Of a stretch of 64,000 bases of DNA, positions 9,638 through 20,219 are shown piece after piece; the first letter of the stretch is position 1, and every line of letters starts with the position of its first letter. The DNA is from Legionellales bacterium (GTDB taxonomy: Bacteria; Pseudomonadota; Gammaproteobacteria; UBA1113). The position numbers and the translations under genes are program-made. The notes beneath the pieces were generated by a model that worked only from the letters and a program-made list of their open reading frames with translations, searched no databases and was not told where the DNA came from. Where the stretch lies: contig PAPY01000031.1 of NCBI GenBank assembly GCA_002709565.1, forward strand, positions 126,071 through 190,070. The letters are read 5' to 3'.

Positions 9638-9805
9638 TTATTTGATTTTTTCTTCTTTAAACCATTCCATTTTGCCGGTTTTAGGGTCGTATTTACGTAA
9701 CCGGAGTTTTTCGGTCATGTTTTTCTTGTTGAGCATGGTTGTGTAGAAATAACCAGTACCTGCTTCTGATACCATGCGGACTTTAACTCTTGAACTTGTT
9801 GCCAT
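9638..9805 (-). CDS. rpmG: 50S ribosomal protein L33
   Basis: This 55-residue structural protein of the large ribosomal subunit was read directly from the minus strand. The product begins MATSSRVKVRMVSEAGTGYF, continues with NKKNMTEKLRLRKYDP and ends with KMEWFKEEKIK. No cysteines are present, so this is the zinc-free form of L33. It lies 13 bases downstream of rpmB in the usual rpmB-rpmG order, with an AGAGG-type ribosome binding site upstream of its ATG. The bidirectional terminator at 9589-9619 ends the operon. Confidence 0.96.
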   Translation of the reverse strand: MATSSRVKVRMVSEAGTGYFYTTMLNKKNMTEKLRLRKYDPKTGKMEWFKEEKIK

Positions 9806-9818
9806 GATTTATACCTCT

Positions 9819-10055
9819 TTAGACCTTTTCGCCGCGCTCACGGATTTTCTTCAATACAGCATCGATACCCAATTTGTCGATGATGCGTAAGCCTTTGTTA
9901 CTTAGGCGTAATTTGACAAATTTCTTCTCGGTTTCAACCCAAAAGCGGCGTGTGTGAAGGTTCACATTAAAGCGACGACGGGTTTTATTGTTGGCGTGAG
10001 AGACATTGTTCCCACTCATCGGTCGTTTACCGGTTACCTGACAAACTCTAGACAT
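9819..10055 (-). CDS. rpmB: 50S ribosomal protein L28
   Basis: L28 is a 78-residue large-subunit ribosomal protein. The start [20 protein letters not shown], the [11 protein letters not shown] segment and [15 protein letters not shown] are typical of gammaproteobacterial L28. It is the first gene of the rpmB-rpmG operon on the minus strand, and the two reading frames are 13 bases apart. The start codon is preceded by GGAGAAAG at good spacing. Confidence 0.97.
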   Translation of the reverse strand: MSRVCQVTGKRPMSGNNVSHANNKTRRRFNVNLHTRRFWVETEKKFVKLRLSNKGLRIIDKLGIDAVLKKIRERGEKV

Positions 10056-10186
10056 TTTCTTTCTCCAGTCTCAAATTCGGCTGCATTTACTAGCAGGCCG
10101 CACTTTATACCAGAATCTGGGACGGAGCGCAAATGGGACTGGGGATTATCGCTGATTTCCTAAGAATTCGCCTATCTTTCAGCGGC

Positions 10187-11710
10187 TTACTTCGCTTTTT
10201 TGACCAAATCCGCGATAAACCCACAAAATGGCTGAATATCTTGTCCAACACTGGCCTGCTCCAGGCTGCCCATGTAAATATCCCGTTGCTCTACGGGAAT
10301 GACGGTCCAAGGGAACCCTGAGGTTGTGAGGAGCACGTTCATCAAAAAGCGCCCCATCCGGCCATTACCATCCATGTAGGGGTGGATATTCACAAAGAAA
10401 AAATGCCCGAGCACTACCCGCACCCCAGGATCGGGTTCTTCACCTAATAACTCGAAGAATGCTTGTAGTAATTCAGGTACTGTCTCCCAGTTGGCGGGAA
10501 CATGCATGGATTGGCGAATATAGACGGGGTTGTGTCGATAGCCCGCTAAGTCAGCTGGTTTCAAGAGTCCAGCGGTGACACAAGGGCCAAAGAGTTCCCG
10601 ATACCAGGCCACGTGATCTTGTGCGATGGTCTTGGCAACGTCGTTGCCCTCGAGGGTATGACGGATGCTTTGCTTCACGGCTTGGAAGGCTTGCCAGTAA
10701 CCACGTGCTGCAAGCGCGTCTTTATGATTGCGATCCGTTATATTGTTTTCCGGTCGCCAACTACCGCTACGGACGCGCTCGATGAGTTCGCGGCTGACGC
10801 GATAGCCCTCAATCGATAGTGAGTGGTAGGCGTCGGTAACATAGTTCGCTTCGATTTTCTCGAGGTGTTTTTTAATATCCGTGGGGGGGTTAGCAGGTTT
10901 AGGGAAGTGGCCGATGATGGCTTCGCGCATCGTCTGCCAAGCTACGCGGAGCCGGTTAACATAGGGGGACGGTGCACGATTTTGGAAAGTGAGGGGCAAA
11001 GGCGCATCAAAGGGATCGGTTTCCCGAGCATTATATTCTGCAGCTTTCATGGTTTGAATGATCGTGTCGGCAATAGTGTCTTTGCCGATATTGCGGAAGG
11101 CGCCTGCAAGCCGGCCGGCAATGACACTGTGGCCGCCTTCGAGTAGCAGGGACAAGAGTTTTGATGGCTCAATGATCATGGCAATAACAGCACGGGCATC
11201 GGTGGGATGCTGGGTGAAGAATTTTTCAGAGCAAGCAACCAGTGCGGGCTCTAGCTTATAAACAGATAAGTTTTCAATTTTTTCTGTGGCTTGTTGCTCC
11301 GGAAATGCATAACGCACATCAAACAGAGAAGTATTGTGGGGTAAGTCGGTTTTTTTGTTACTGCCTCTGGGCGCCCTTACAAGCAATTGCTGTGGGATAG
11401 TCCAATTGCCAGCGTGGAGCAGTAGTGACTGCTCTGGTGACAAGCACCATTCGTTGCCAAAACGCTCATTGAGATAATCTGCCGAGAAATGCCAATAGGA
11501 AGCATACCAGGGCGTACTATCGCCAGGCAGTTCATCGGGGGCGGAGGGCACATACCAGCCCTTTATGATTTCCCGCAAAAAACCCTGGCGTACTAAGCGC
11601 TCTTGGTGGGTGCGCGGCAACATGCCTGCGCGAATGGTGAGTTGGCCATTTTGTTGGGCTTCGTGGAGGAGCTCTAAGGACTCTGCCAGTTTTTCAGAAG
11701 GGGTTGCCAT
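10187..11710 (-). CDS. Fic-domain AMPylase with N-terminal winged-helix domain
   Basis: Fic enzymes usually transfer AMP from ATP to a target hydroxyl. The catalytic motif HPYMDGNGRMGR occupies residues 443-454, with His443 as catalytic base. A self-inhibitory motif of the form S/T-x3-E-G is seen as S297LSIEG302, so this is an N-terminally inhibited (class II type) enzyme. Residues 1-110 resemble the winged-helix region of AbiEi-like antitoxins (ML-P--H--LV--G-L-----GWYV). The ATG at 11710 was chosen because upstream ATGs, including the one at 11752, recur once per unit in a 24-bp tandem repeat and probably belong to a control region. A 14-residue longer form from 11752 remains possible. The target is unknown; it could act in the cell or as an exported effector. 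Confidence 0.9.
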   Translation of the reverse strand: MATPSEKLAESLELLHEAQQNGQLTIRAGMLPRTHQERLVRQGFLREIIKGWYVPSAPDELPGDSTPWYASYWHFSADYLNERFGNEWCLSPEQSLLLHAGNWTIPQQLLVRAPRGSNKKTDLPHNTSLFDVRYAFPEQQATEKIENLSVYKLEPALVACSEKFFTQHPTDARAVIAMIIEPSKLLSLLLEGGHSVIAGRLAGAFRNIGKDTIADTIIQTMKAAEYNARETDPFDAPLPLTFQNRAPSPYVNRLRVAWQTMREAIIGHFPKPANPPTDIKKHLEKIEANYVTDAYHSLSIEGYRVSRELIERVRSGSWRPENNITDRNHKDALAARGYWQAFQAVKQSIRHTLEGNDVAKTIAQDHVAWYRELFGPCVTAGLLKPADLAGYRHNPVYIRQSMHVPANWETVPELLQAFFELLGEEPDPGVRVVLGHFFFVNIHPYMDGNGRMGRFLMNVLLTTSGFPWTVIPVEQRDIYMGSLEQASVGQDIQPFCGFIADLVKKAK

Positions 11711-11716
11711 AATGCC

Positions 11717-11809
11717 TGCACCAATCATAGGTTTTTGTGCTGCACCAATCATAGGTTTTTATGCTGCACCAATCATAGGTTTTCATGTTGCACCAATTAT
11801 AGGTTTTGT
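11717..11809. repeat. Four 24-bp direct repeats (iteron-like) before the fic gene
   Basis: Copies begin at 11717, 11741, 11765 and 11789, exactly 24 bases apart, each starting TGCACCAATCATAGGTTTT with few differences. The period equals 2.3 helical turns. The array ends 7 bases before the chosen fic start codon, so it lies in the promoter or leader of fic and could be an operator for the winged-helix domain of Fic. Confidence 0.9.
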
Positions 11810-11862
11810 TGCAGAATTTAGCAATGACTCAGGTTAATATCGTTATTTTTCAATAGATTAGC

Positions 11863-12594
11863 TCATCCGCTAACCACGATATCCCCTAATGCTTCCCGCT
11901 GCTTCTCAATCAACTGGGCGATGCCAGATTCCGCTAGGGAGAGCATCATGCTGAATTCTTCTTGGTGGAAAGGGGTGCCTTCGGCAGTGCCTTGGACTTC
12001 GATGAAGCCACCATTATCATTCATCACTACATTCATATCAGTCTCGGCATTGGAGTCTTCGACATAATCTAAGTCCAAGACCGGCTGGCCTTGGTAAATC
12101 CCTACCGATACTGAGGCAATCATGTGCTTAAGTGGGTCTTTTTTGAGGGCTTTGGTATTTTGAAGGTGACGTAAAGCATCCACCAGGGCAATACAGCTTC
12201 CTGTGATTGAGGCAGTGCGTGTGCCGCCATCAGCTTGAATGACATCACAGTCTATATAGATACAACGCTCGCCGAGGGCTTTAAGGTCGAGGGCGGCCCT
12301 CAAGGAACGACCAATCAAACGCTGGATCTCTAAGGTGCGCCCGCCTTGTTTGCCGCGGCTTGCTTCCCGGTCGCTACGGGTATGGGTAGCGGAGGGTAAC
12401 ATGCTGTATTCGGCGGTCAACCAACCTTGGCCGGTGCCTTTAATGAAGCGTGGCACGGTGTCTGACACGCTAGCGGTACAGAGGACTTTGGTTTCGCCGA
12501 ATTCTACTAGTACAGAGCCGGGGGCATATTTTGTGTAGCTGCGGGTAATGGTGATATCGCGAAGTTGATCATTGGCGCGTTGACTTGGTCGCAT
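11863..12594 (-). CDS. rph: Ribonuclease PH
   Basis: RNase PH trims the 3' ends of tRNA precursors phosphorolytically, leaving nucleoside diphosphates. The N-terminus [17 protein letters not shown], the [21 protein letters not shown] segment, the [28 protein letters not shown] phosphate-site region and the [18 protein letters not shown] core are all intact. The length of 243 residues is slightly above the usual 238. It is divergent from yicC, an arrangement shared with many gammaproteobacteria, and a 143-bp structured repeat lies in the gap between them. Confidence 0.97.
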   Translation of the reverse strand: MRPSQRANDQLRDITITRSYTKYAPGSVLVEFGETKVLCTASVSDTVPRFIKGTGQGWLTAEYSMLPSATHTRSDREASRGKQGGRTLEIQRLIGRSLRAALDLKALGERCIYIDCDVIQADGGTRTASITGSCIALVDALRHLQNTKALKKDPLKHMIASVSVGIYQGQPVLDLDYVEDSNAETDMNVVMNDNGGFIEVQGTAEGTPFHQEEFSMMLSLAESGIAQLIEKQREALGDIVVSG

Positions 12595-12672
12595 GGGAGA
12601 TCCTCGGTAGTGTTGATTGTGGCGCCTACGGTAGCGATTTTACCGAGTGCTGTCAAATTTATTGGCAGTTAT

Positions 12673-12815
12673 CAGCGGTTCCCGCTTAACATCTCGCAAT
12701 GGGGGTTTCCAAAGGGGGAAATCGCGATTTTCCCCCTTTGGTCGCCGTCCGTGCAGCTTGGCTGCACAGGCGATAGTACTTGGGAAGCAGCTTTCCGGCT
12801 TAGCCGGGAGCTGCT
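12673..12815. repeat. Dispersed 143-bp structured element, copy 1
   Basis: Four hairpins in a row: AGCGG-TTC-CCGCT (about 12674), CCAAAGGGGGAAA pairing with its complement (12709-12741), GTGCAGC-TTG-GCTGCAC (12751-12767) and AGCAGCT...AGCTGCT around an inner CCGGC/GCCGG (12786-12815). A second copy of the same length lies inverted at 48785-48927. Differences between the copies in the stems are mostly compensatory. The element sits in the rph-yicC gap and must be crossed by transcripts of one or both genes. Confidence 0.85.
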
Positions 12816-12892
12816 GGGCAGTTATATCAGCGCTTTCCATCCCTGCAGCTAACAGGTATGATTTGGTGGCACTAAACATGACGAGACACATT

Positions 12893-14387
<1,495 letters not shown>

Positions 14388-14427
14388 TAGCGTTTTCCGC
14401 AACGATTAGACCATTTGGGAGTACACC

Positions 14428-14697
14428 ATGGCACGAATTACCGTCGAAGATTGTCTCGGCAATGTTAAGAACCGTTTTGAACTCGTCATGTTAGCGAGCC
14501 GTCGCGCCCGCCAACTGGCCCTGTCTGCCGAAGAGCCTTTAGTCCCTGTCGAAAAAGACAAAGTGACTGTTCTTGCATTACGTGAAATTGCCGATGGTTT
14601 GGTCGACCATGATAAATTAGACATCCTCGATAAAACCCGTGAAGCACGCTTGGCGGGCAACACAGAAGGTGAAGAAGAGGCATTGTCTAAGTTCTAG
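14428..14697 (+). CDS. rpoZ: RNA polymerase omega subunit
   Basis: Omega is the small subunit that helps assemble RNA polymerase and is part of the ppGpp-binding site in proteobacteria. The 89-residue product has the family start [20 protein letters not shown] and the RRARQL segment. It is located directly before spoT, as in E. coli, Legionella and Coxiella, so genes for a ppGpp target and a ppGpp enzyme are expressed together. The acidic C-terminal tail (GEEEALSKF) is normal for the family. Confidence 0.97.
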   Translation: MARITVEDCLGNVKNRFELVMLASRRARQLALSAEEPLVPVEKDKVTVLALREIADGLVDHDKLDILDKTREARLAGNTEGEEEALSKF

Positions 14698-14706
14698 GGG
14701 ACGTCC

Positions 14707-16851
14707 GTGGGCCATTTTGATGGATTACAAGCTGAGCTTGAGCAGTACCTTGAGGCGGAACAAGTTGAGCAAATCCATGAAGCCTATTTACTTGGCAAAG
14801 AGGCCCATGAAGGACAAACCCGCCGCACCGGCGAACCTTATATTACTCACCCTTTGGCGGTTGCCAAAATCATGGCTGAGATGCGTATGGATCCCCAGAG
14901 CATCATGGCTGCGATTCTCCATGATGTCATTGAAGATACCCCGGTCGACAAAAAATCCTTAGAGAAGAAGTTCGGCAAAGTTGTCGCTGAACTTGTTGAT
15001 GGCGTCAGTAAATTAACCCAGATCAAATTCGAGAGCCGGGCTGAAGCGCAAGCCGAGAATTTTCGCAAAATGGTTTTGGCTATGGCGAAAGATATTCGGG
15101 TTATTTTGGTCAAGCTTGCGGACAGACTCCACAACATGCGCACCTTAGGTGCACTAGGGCCGGATAAACGCCGCCGGATTGCGTTAGAGACTTTAGAGAT
15201 TTATGCGCCTATTGCTAATCGCCTCGGTATGCATAACTTTCGTATTGAGTTTGAGGACTTAGGTTTTGCGGCTCTGTACCCAATGCGTTATCGCGTGCTC
15301 GAAGAAGCAGTGCGCAAAGCCCGCGGCAATCGCAAAGAAATTTTAAGTGTCATCAAAAAAACCATTCGTGAATGTTTGGATGACAAACATTTCCCAGATT
15401 GGAAAATCTCCGGACGCGAAAAGCACCTTTATAGTATTTATCGCAAAATGCGGACCAAACGTATTCCGTTTTCTGAGATCATGGATGTATATGCATTTCG
15501 CGTGGTTGTTGATGATATTGATACGTGTTATCGCGTATTGGGCGCGGTGCACAATCTCTACAAGCCAGTGCCAGAACGGTTTAAAGATTATATTGCTATC
15601 CCTAAAGCCAATGGATACCAGTCCTTGCATACGACGCTGTTTGGTCCTTACGGTGTGCCGATTGAGATCCAAATCCGCACAGTAGAGATGAACCAAATGG
15701 CGGATACCGGGATTGCCTCCCATTGGTTGTATAAGTCTGGTGACACGAGCACCTCCAAAGCCCACATTCGCGCCCAAGCCTGGCTCTCGGGCCTGGTCGA
15801 ACTCCAACAAAATACTGGCAGCTCACTCGAGTTCATTGAAAATGTCAAAATCGATTTATTCCCTGATGAAGTGTATGTATTTACCCCTAAAGGCAATATT
15901 CTAGAACTACCCAATGGCGCATCGGCGGTGGATTTTGCCTATGCTATTCATACTGATATCGGTAACACTTGTGTCGCGGTCAAAATCAACCGCCGCTTAA
16001 CACCGTTGAGCACGCAACTCTCTAATGGTCAAACTATCGAGATTATTACATCCCCCGGCGCGCGTCCTAATCCTGCTTGGCTGAACTTTGTCGTTACGGG
16101 TAAGGCTCGCAGTAATATTCGCCACTTCTTGAAGAAGCAACGGCGTACGGAATCGATTGCTTTAGGTACCCGTTTGTTAGAACGAGCCTTGAGTACCATG
16201 TCGCTGACGGTTGAAGATATCCCACAACAAAACATCGACACAGTGCTCGGTGAGTCTGATTTAGAGACATTTGATGATTTATTGGAGTCTATTGGTTTAG
16301 GCAGTCGCGTGCCGCTGATCGTCGCACGGCGTTTGGCCTGTGTCGAGAAGGCTGAACTCGATGCTGAAGAAGCCGAAAAACGCACGGCGATGGAGCAGTT
16401 ATCCAAACAGCCCTTACTCATTAAGGGCACCGAGGGTATGGTTATCAATACTGCCCACTGTTGTCATCCTATCCCCGGTGATGTCATTGTGGGGTTGTTA
16501 GATGCAGGGCGTGGCATCATCGTTCACACTGAAGATTGTCAACAAATCAAAGAACTGCGCAACACCGACAAATGTATTTACCTCAGTTGGGAAGATAACA
16601 TCAAAGGTGACTTCATTGTTAAGATAATCGTTGAGTTAATTAATGCACGTGGGGTATTAGCCGCATTAGCAGCTGCCGTGTCTGATGCCAATGCCAATAT
16701 TGAAAATATCAGCGTCGAAGAAAAAGACGGCCGCTATTGCGTGGTGAATTTAACTTTGACCGTACAAGACCGAGTGCACCTCGCTAAAACCATGCGCCGC
16801 ATCCGCAACCTCAAAGAAGCCGCCAAAATTACCCGTATCAAAGGAGACTAA
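14707..16851 (+). CDS. spoT: Bifunctional (p)ppGpp synthetase/hydrolase
   Basis: SpoT makes and degrades the stringent-response alarmone. The HD hydrolase domain is intact (His48 in YITHP, His72-Asp73 in LHDVIEDT). It is followed by the synthetase region ([38 protein letters not shown]), the TGS domain ([27 protein letters not shown], here split over about residues 390-450) and a C-terminal ACT domain. The 714-residue length is typical. Translation starts at GTG 14707, 9 bases after rpoZ, with GGGGAC as ribosome binding site. Both activities are predicted from intact motifs. Confidence 0.97.
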   Translation: MGHFDGLQAELEQYLEAEQVEQIHEAYLLGKEAHEGQTRRTGEPYITHPLAVAKIMAEMRMDPQSIMAAILHDVIEDTPVDKKSLEKKFGKVVAELVDGVSKLTQIKFESRAEAQAENFRKMVLAMAKDIRVILVKLADRLHNMRTLGALGPDKRRRIALETLEIYAPIANRLGMHNFRIEFEDLGFAALYPMRYRVLEEAVRKARGNRKEILSVIKKTIRECLDDKHFPDWKISGREKHLYSIYRKMRTKRIPFSEIMDVYAFRVVVDDIDTCYRVLGAVHNLYKPVPERFKDYIAIPKANGYQSLHTTLFGPYGVPIEIQIRTVEMNQMADTGIASHWLYKSGDTSTSKAHIRAQAWLSGLVELQQNTGSSLEFIENVKIDLFPDEVYVFTPKGNILELPNGASAVDFAYAIHTDIGNTCVAVKINRRLTPLSTQLSNGQTIEIITSPGARPNPAWLNFVVTGKARSNIRHFLKKQRRTESIALGTRLLERALSTMSLTVEDIPQQNIDTVLGESDLETFDDLLESIGLGSRVPLIVARRLACVEKAELDAEEAEKRTAMEQLSKQPLLIKGTEGMVINTAHCCHPIPGDVIVGLLDAGRGIIVHTEDCQQIKELRNTDKCIYLSWEDNIKGDFIVKIIVELINARGVLAALAAAVSDANANIENISVEEKDGRYCVVNLTLTVQDRVHLAKTMRRIRNLKEAAKITRIKGD

Positions 16852-16852
16852 T

Positions 16853-17263
16853 ATGTCTGACGTTCATGTTCGCAAGGTTATTAATACGAGCAGTGCTCCA
16901 GAAGCTATCGGTACCTATTCTCAAGCTGTCAAAGTCGGCGATACGGTTTATATTTCTGGGCAAATTCCTTTGGTACCCGAAACTGGCAAGCTAATCCAAG
17001 GTGGGTTTGCTAAACAAGTGCAACAAGCGTTTGATAATCTTAAAGCGGTGTGTGACGCTGCTGGTGGTAGTTTACGCGACATTGTTAAACTGAATATTTA
17101 TCTCACCGACATGGCTCACTTCCCCGTGGTCAATGAGGTCATGGGGCGTTATTTCTTAGAACCTTATCCGGCCCGCGCCGCCCTCGGCGTCAAAAGCCTC
17201 CCCAAAGATGCCCAAGTCGAGATGGACGCCATCATGGTGTTGCATCAGACTTTGGAGTTTTAG
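16853..17263 (+). CDS. ridA: Reactive intermediate/imine deaminase RidA
   Basis: RidA hydrolyses reactive enamines and imines released by PLP enzymes such as threonine dehydratase. The 136-residue product has the YjgF/RidA core: [26 protein letters not shown] near the start and [22 protein letters not shown] near the end, which contains the conserved arginine that binds the substrate carboxylate. It begins one base after the spoT stop, sharing the GGAG site located at the end of spoT. The spoT-ridA pairing is common in gammaproteobacteria. Confidence 0.96.
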   Translation: MSDVHVRKVINTSSAPEAIGTYSQAVKVGDTVYISGQIPLVPETGKLIQGGFAKQVQQAFDNLKAVCDAAGGSLRDIVKLNIYLTDMAHFPVVNEVMGRYFLEPYPARAALGVKSLPKDAQVEMDAIMVLHQTLEF

Positions 17264-17328
17264 GGGGCTTGTTCGCCACTGGGTGTTATTATTAAAAAAA
17301 TAGCCCCTTTGCGGTGAATACCCCCTCT

Positions 17329-17356
17329 AATCACCGCAGAATTTGCGGTGATTAGG
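17329..17356. repeat. Perfect hairpin in the ridA-rpsF gap
   Basis: CTAATCACCGCA and TGCGGTGATTAG pair perfectly over 12 bp around a short AT-rich loop. A third partial copy of the arm (TTGCGGTGAATA) lies 30 bases upstream. No T-run follows, so it is not a canonical terminator; it may end the ridA transcript or act as a repeat. Confidence 0.6.
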
Positions 17357-17381
17357 ATATCTGCCAAACCACGGCAATCTG

Positions 17382-17410
17382 TTGCAAAATAAGCCATTTT
17401 CTCGTATGAT
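17382..17410 (+). promoter_or_regulatory. Strong sigma70 promoter of the rpsF operon
   Basis: TTGCAA (17382-17387), a 17-base spacer and TATGAT (17405-17410). Transcription would start near 17417, leaving a leader of about 100 bases before rpsF. Confidence 0.75.
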
Positions 17411-17416
17411 GCGTCC

Positions 17417-17518
17417 ACTTCACGGGGTTTGCCTGTGATTTGGCGGGGCTAAATCCCGTAACTCCTTGTTTCACCGAGGTTTTCTCGGGAGACTGTGTTT
17501 AACCCATAAGGAGCAATT
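17417..17518 (+). promoter_or_regulatory. Structured rpsF leader, candidate S6:S18 autoregulatory site
   Basis: The leader contains CCGAG-GTTTT-CTCGG enclosed by a second stem (ACTCC with GGAG), and GGGTTT near its start can pair with AACCC near its end. Many bacteria regulate rpsF-rpsR through binding of the S6:S18 complex to a leader hairpin with an unpaired CCG. The layout here fits, but the match was judged by eye. Confidence 0.4.
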
Positions 17519-17938
17519 ATGCGACATTATGAAATTGTATTCCTCGTTCACCCGGATCAGAGTGAACAAGTTCCGGCCATGATTGAGCGCTATAAAGGCA
17601 TCATCGAAGGCCAATCTGGTAAAATCCACCGTTTGGAAGACTGGGGCCGTCGGCAATTGGCGTATCCCATCAATAACCTCCACAAAGCCCACTATGTGAT
17701 GATGAATGTTGAGGCGAACCAGGCGGCGATGGATGAGCTCAGCAATCTTTTCCGTTTTAACGATGCGGTGATTCGTAACATGGTGCTACAAACCAAAGAC
17801 GCGGTTGCAGTGCCTTCACCCTTGTTCAAGTCTAAAGACAAAGACAGTCGGGACCGACGTGATGAGCGACATGCAGCGAAAGAAGCGCCTGCAGCCGCTG
17901 AAGAAAAACCCGTTGCCCAAGAACAAGCAGCTGAGTAG
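17519..17938 (+). CDS. rpsF: 30S ribosomal protein S6
   Basis: S6 binds 16S rRNA as a dimer with S18. The 139-residue product starts [18 protein letters not shown] and contains [20 protein letters not shown], both characteristic. The C-terminal 35 residues are charged and Ala/Glu-rich, like the variable tails of other gammaproteobacterial S6 proteins, which can receive glutamate residues. It is the first gene of rpsF-rpsR-membrane protein-rplI, with AAGGAG before the ATG. Confidence 0.97.
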   Translation: MRHYEIVFLVHPDQSEQVPAMIERYKGIIEGQSGKIHRLEDWGRRQLAYPINNLHKAHYVMMNVEANQAAMDELSNLFRFNDAVIRNMVLQTKDAVAVPSPLFKSKDKDSRDRRDERHAAKEAPAAAEEKPVAQEQAAE

Positions 17939-17956
17939 TTAAGAGGAGAGAAGACC

Positions 17957-18184
17957 ATGGCACATAAACGACGTAGCCGTAAATTTTGCCCATTCACTGC
18001 GGCAAATGTTGAAGAAATTGATTACAAAGATTTAAACACCCTCAAAAAATACGTCACGGAAACCGGTAAAATCGTACCGAGTCGTATTACGGGTGTTCGT
18101 ACTAAGTATCAACGCATGTTAGCGACTGCGGTTAAGCGCGCACGCTTTGTGGCGTTGTTACCGTACACTGACACACACGAATAA
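17957..18184 (+). CDS. rpsR: 30S ribosomal protein S18
   Basis: S18 is a 75-residue small-subunit protein that pairs with S6. The sequence contains [37 protein letters not shown] and the basic C-terminal helix [14 protein letters not shown], all standard. It lies 18 bases after rpsF with AGAGGAGAG as ribosome binding site. Confidence 0.98.
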   Translation: MAHKRRSRKFCPFTAANVEEIDYKDLNTLKKYVTETGKIVPSRITGVRTKYQRMLATAVKRARFVALLPYTDTHE

Positions 18185-18201
18185 ACACGACGTATCCTAG
18201 G

Positions 18202-19134
18202 ATGGGTATACTGAGTCGATTTGGCAATTATGTATTAGCCAGTCGAGCCCGCGCGATAATCAGCGTGTTGGTGTTTGGTTTTTTGCCTTTGTTGGGTTGG
18301 GTAAGCAGTGTCATTTTGGCATTGGTGACTTTGCGCAAAGGGGCGCTTGAAGGATTGTGGGTATTGGTATGGGTGTTGATCCCCACCAGTATTTTTCAGT
18401 TTGCACTGGGATATACTCACTTGGCCTGGTTTAGCTTTTTGGGCGGCCCCGTGTTTATCTGGGCGATGGCGTTAGTGTTACGCCGCTTTGCCTCCTGGAC
18501 TATGGTGCTGGAATTAACGGCACTTTATGGCCTACTGATTGTGTTGGGAGTGCATTTGCTGGTACCGGATATTGCTGGATGGTGGGCGCATTATTATGAG
18601 AGCGCGCTGTCAGGCATTAGCCAAACGGCAGCCAGTAGTAGCAGTGGAGATGCCCAGACCGCGCAAAATGTTGCGGGGATGCTGGAGCAACCGGACATTG
18701 TGGCATTCATCACTAAGCTTGCCACAGGTACTGTTGCCATCATGACGCTGTTGTTTAGCTTGGTGAATTTGGCCTTAGGACGGTTTTGGCAAGCATTGTT
18801 GTTTAACCCCAGAGGTTTACGCCCGGAGTTAACCAATGTGCGTTTAGGCTATATTGCCAGTGGCGTATTGCTGGTGTTAGGAGCCTTAGCCTATGGACAG
18901 TTTCCACTGGCGTGGGATTTGCTGCCTATCATGATAGGCGTGTTTGTTGCCGCAAGTTTAAGTGTTTTACATGCACTCTTGGGCAAGACCAAGTTAGCCT
19001 TAGCCTGGTTGATTTTGGTGTATGTGTTGTTAGTCGTATTATCGCCATACTCGGTGTTAGCGATAATATTGGTTGGAATAGTCGATAGTTTTGTTAATTT
19101 GCGCGAGCGTTTTAAACCCGCCGCGCTCAAATAA
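18202..19134 (+). CDS. Multi-pass membrane protein between rpsR and rplI (DUF2232/YybS-like)
   Basis: The product has 310 residues, nearly all hydrophobic, with about eight predicted membrane helices and a polar loop rich in Ser/Gly/Asp/Gln around residues 143-160. Many gammaproteobacteria, including Pseudomonas and Legionella, carry a poorly characterised membrane protein at this exact place in the rpsF-rplI operon, often assigned to DUF2232. The position is the main evidence for the assignment, because no catalytic motif is visible. It starts at ATG 18202, 17 bases after rpsR, and ends 14 bases before rplI. It must therefore be co-expressed with ribosomal proteins; its role is unknown. Confidence 0.85.
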   Translation: MGILSRFGNYVLASRARAIISVLVFGFLPLLGWVSSVILALVTLRKGALEGLWVLVWVLIPTSIFQFALGYTHLAWFSFLGGPVFIWAMALVLRRFASWTMVLELTALYGLLIVLGVHLLVPDIAGWWAHYYESALSGISQTAASSSSGDAQTAQNVAGMLEQPDIVAFITKLATGTVAIMTLLFSLVNLALGRFWQALLFNPRGLRPELTNVRLGYIASGVLLVLGALAYGQFPLAWDLLPIMIGVFVAASLSVLHALLGKTKLALAWLILVYVLLVVLSPYSVLAIILVGIVDSFVNLRERFKPAALK

Positions 19135-19148
19135 AAGAGGATATTACG

Positions 19149-19598
19149 ATGGATGTTATTTTATTAGAAAGTATTCGTAACTTAGGTGAGCTTGGCGAGC
19201 AAGTTTCTGTTAAAGCTGGCTTTGGCCGTAACTATTTGTTGCCCCAAGGTAAAGCCGTTCCTGCCAATGCTGAGAACGTCGCAAAAGTTGAAGCACGGCG
19301 TGCGGAACTTGAGAAGATTGCCAAAGAAGCCTTGGCGGCAGCCCAGCAACGTGCTGAGAAGTTGACAGATTTAACCATCAGTATGGTTGCCCGTGCTGGC
19401 GATGAAGGTAAACTCTACGGCTCTATCGGTGTGAAAGAAATCGCCGATGAAATTACCGCGAAGAGTATCGAAGTTGCCAAAAGCGAAATCACCTTACCTG
19501 AAGGCCCCATTCGTGTGACCGGTGAATACGATGCCGTTGTTCATCTACACACCGATGTTGAAGTCACTGTTAAAGTGGTTGTGACTGAAGAAGAGTAA
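19149..19598 (+). CDS. rplI: 50S ribosomal protein L9
   Basis: L9 is a two-domain large-subunit protein with a long connecting helix. The N-terminal [37 protein letters not shown] and the central Ala/Glu-rich helix are intact, and the C-terminal domain ends [13 protein letters not shown]. Length 149 is normal. It closes the rpsF operon and is followed by a long hairpin that probably ends transcription. Confidence 0.98.
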   Translation: MDVILLESIRNLGELGEQVSVKAGFGRNYLLPQGKAVPANAENVAKVEARRAELEKIAKEALAAAQQRAEKLTDLTISMVARAGDEGKLYGSIGVKEIADEITAKSIEVAKSEITLPEGPIRVTGEYDAVVHLHTDVEVTVKVVVTEEE

Positions 19599-19611
19599 TT
19601 TTTGTCATCTT

Positions 19612-19647
19612 GGCCTAAGTGGTTTTTGCACGAAAACCATTTAGGCC
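19612..19647 (+). terminator. Long hairpin after rplI, probable operon terminator
   Basis: GGCCTAAGTGGTTTT pairs with AAAACCATTTAGGCC (one mismatch) around TGCACG. No T-run follows, so it could end transcription with Rho or protect the 3' end. Bases just after it (GCCGGGAGCTGCTG, 19645-19658) are shared with the structured repeat at 12808. Confidence 0.5.
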
Positions 19648-19659
19648 GGGAGCTGCTGT

Positions 19660-19903
19660 ATTTCCCATAACTTAAACAATATCATTCCCCCTACAAAATC
19701 CGCCCACAGCGTTTTTCTAGTTTTACTGTTTTAGCGGTAAAAAATGGGGTTTTTAGTAAGGTTTCAGGTAAAAGTGTGTGAAGATATGACTAAATTACTG
19801 TTATCGCAGTAAAAAAGCAGATAGATATTAACTTTCGCGGGGTCCCATTGATTGCTGCGCTGGATAATATTATCGGATTCAGCTCAACATGTTAGGCCAA
19901 AGG
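19660..19903. other. Intergenic stretch with two related hairpins
   Basis: No gene is seen. Two similar short dyads lie about 70 bases apart: TTTACTG...CGGTAAA (19722-19741) and TTACTGTTATCGCAGTAA (19795-19812), each followed by A-runs. Their role is unknown. Confidence 0.5.
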
Positions 19904-19940
19904 TTGACATGGTCCAAATATCGACCTATATTTAGACCAT
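19904..19940 (+). promoter_or_regulatory. Toxin-antitoxin promoter with overlapping operator
   Basis: TTGACA (19904-19909), a 17-base spacer and TATATT (19927-19932). A 13-base inverted repeat, ATGGTCCAAATAT (19909-19921) with ATATTTAGACCAT (19928-19940), matches at 12 of 13 positions and covers the promoter. Antitoxin binding here would block RNA polymerase. Confidence 0.75.
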
Positions 19941-19967
19941 TACTAGGTGCCAAATAAAGGTCATTTT

Positions 19968-20219
19968 ATGCAAACTATCTATTCACAAAAAGTTGCCAGT
20001 ATTACAGAGCTTAAGAAGAATCCCTCTAAGCTTATTAATGAAGCCCAGGGGGCTCCCATTGCTATTCTGAACCACAATAGTGCCGCAGCGTACCTGATCC
20101 CAACAGAATTATTTGAAAAAATCGTGGAACTATTTGATGATATTACTCTCGAAAGATTAGCCGAACAGCGCCTTAAAGATAACAATAAGCCCGTTAAGGT
20201 TGATTGGGATGAGCTATGA
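19968..20219 (+). CDS. YefM/Phd-family antitoxin
   Basis: The antitoxin of a type II toxin-antitoxin pair; it binds its own promoter and neutralises the RelE-like toxin. The 83-residue product has the Phd/YefM DNA-binding N-terminus (VASITELKKNPSKLINEAQGAPIAILNHN), the AAYLIPTELFEKIVEL segment and a flexible acidic C-terminal tail. ATG 19968 follows AAAGG; the frame is open to a GTG at 19947 that has no ribosome binding site. The gene overlaps the toxin by 11 bases. An inverted repeat covering the promoter is the likely autoregulatory operator. Confidence 0.92.
   Translation: MQTIYSQKVASITELKKNPSKLINEAQGAPIAILNHNSAAAYLIPTELFEKIVELFDDITLERLAEQRLKDNNKPVKVDWDEL

Noticed and set aside
11717-11809. 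Short-period repeats that could suggest a CRISPR array
   Set aside because: The units are contiguous 24-mers without spacers, and no cas gene is near.
12647-12892. In-frame N-terminal extension of yicC
   Set aside because: It is encoded by the structured repeat, has no YicC similarity, and the family start at 12893 gives normal length.
14707-16851. RelA (synthetase-only) instead of SpoT
   Set aside because: The HD hydrolase residues His48, His72 and Asp73 are intact and the gene follows rpoZ.
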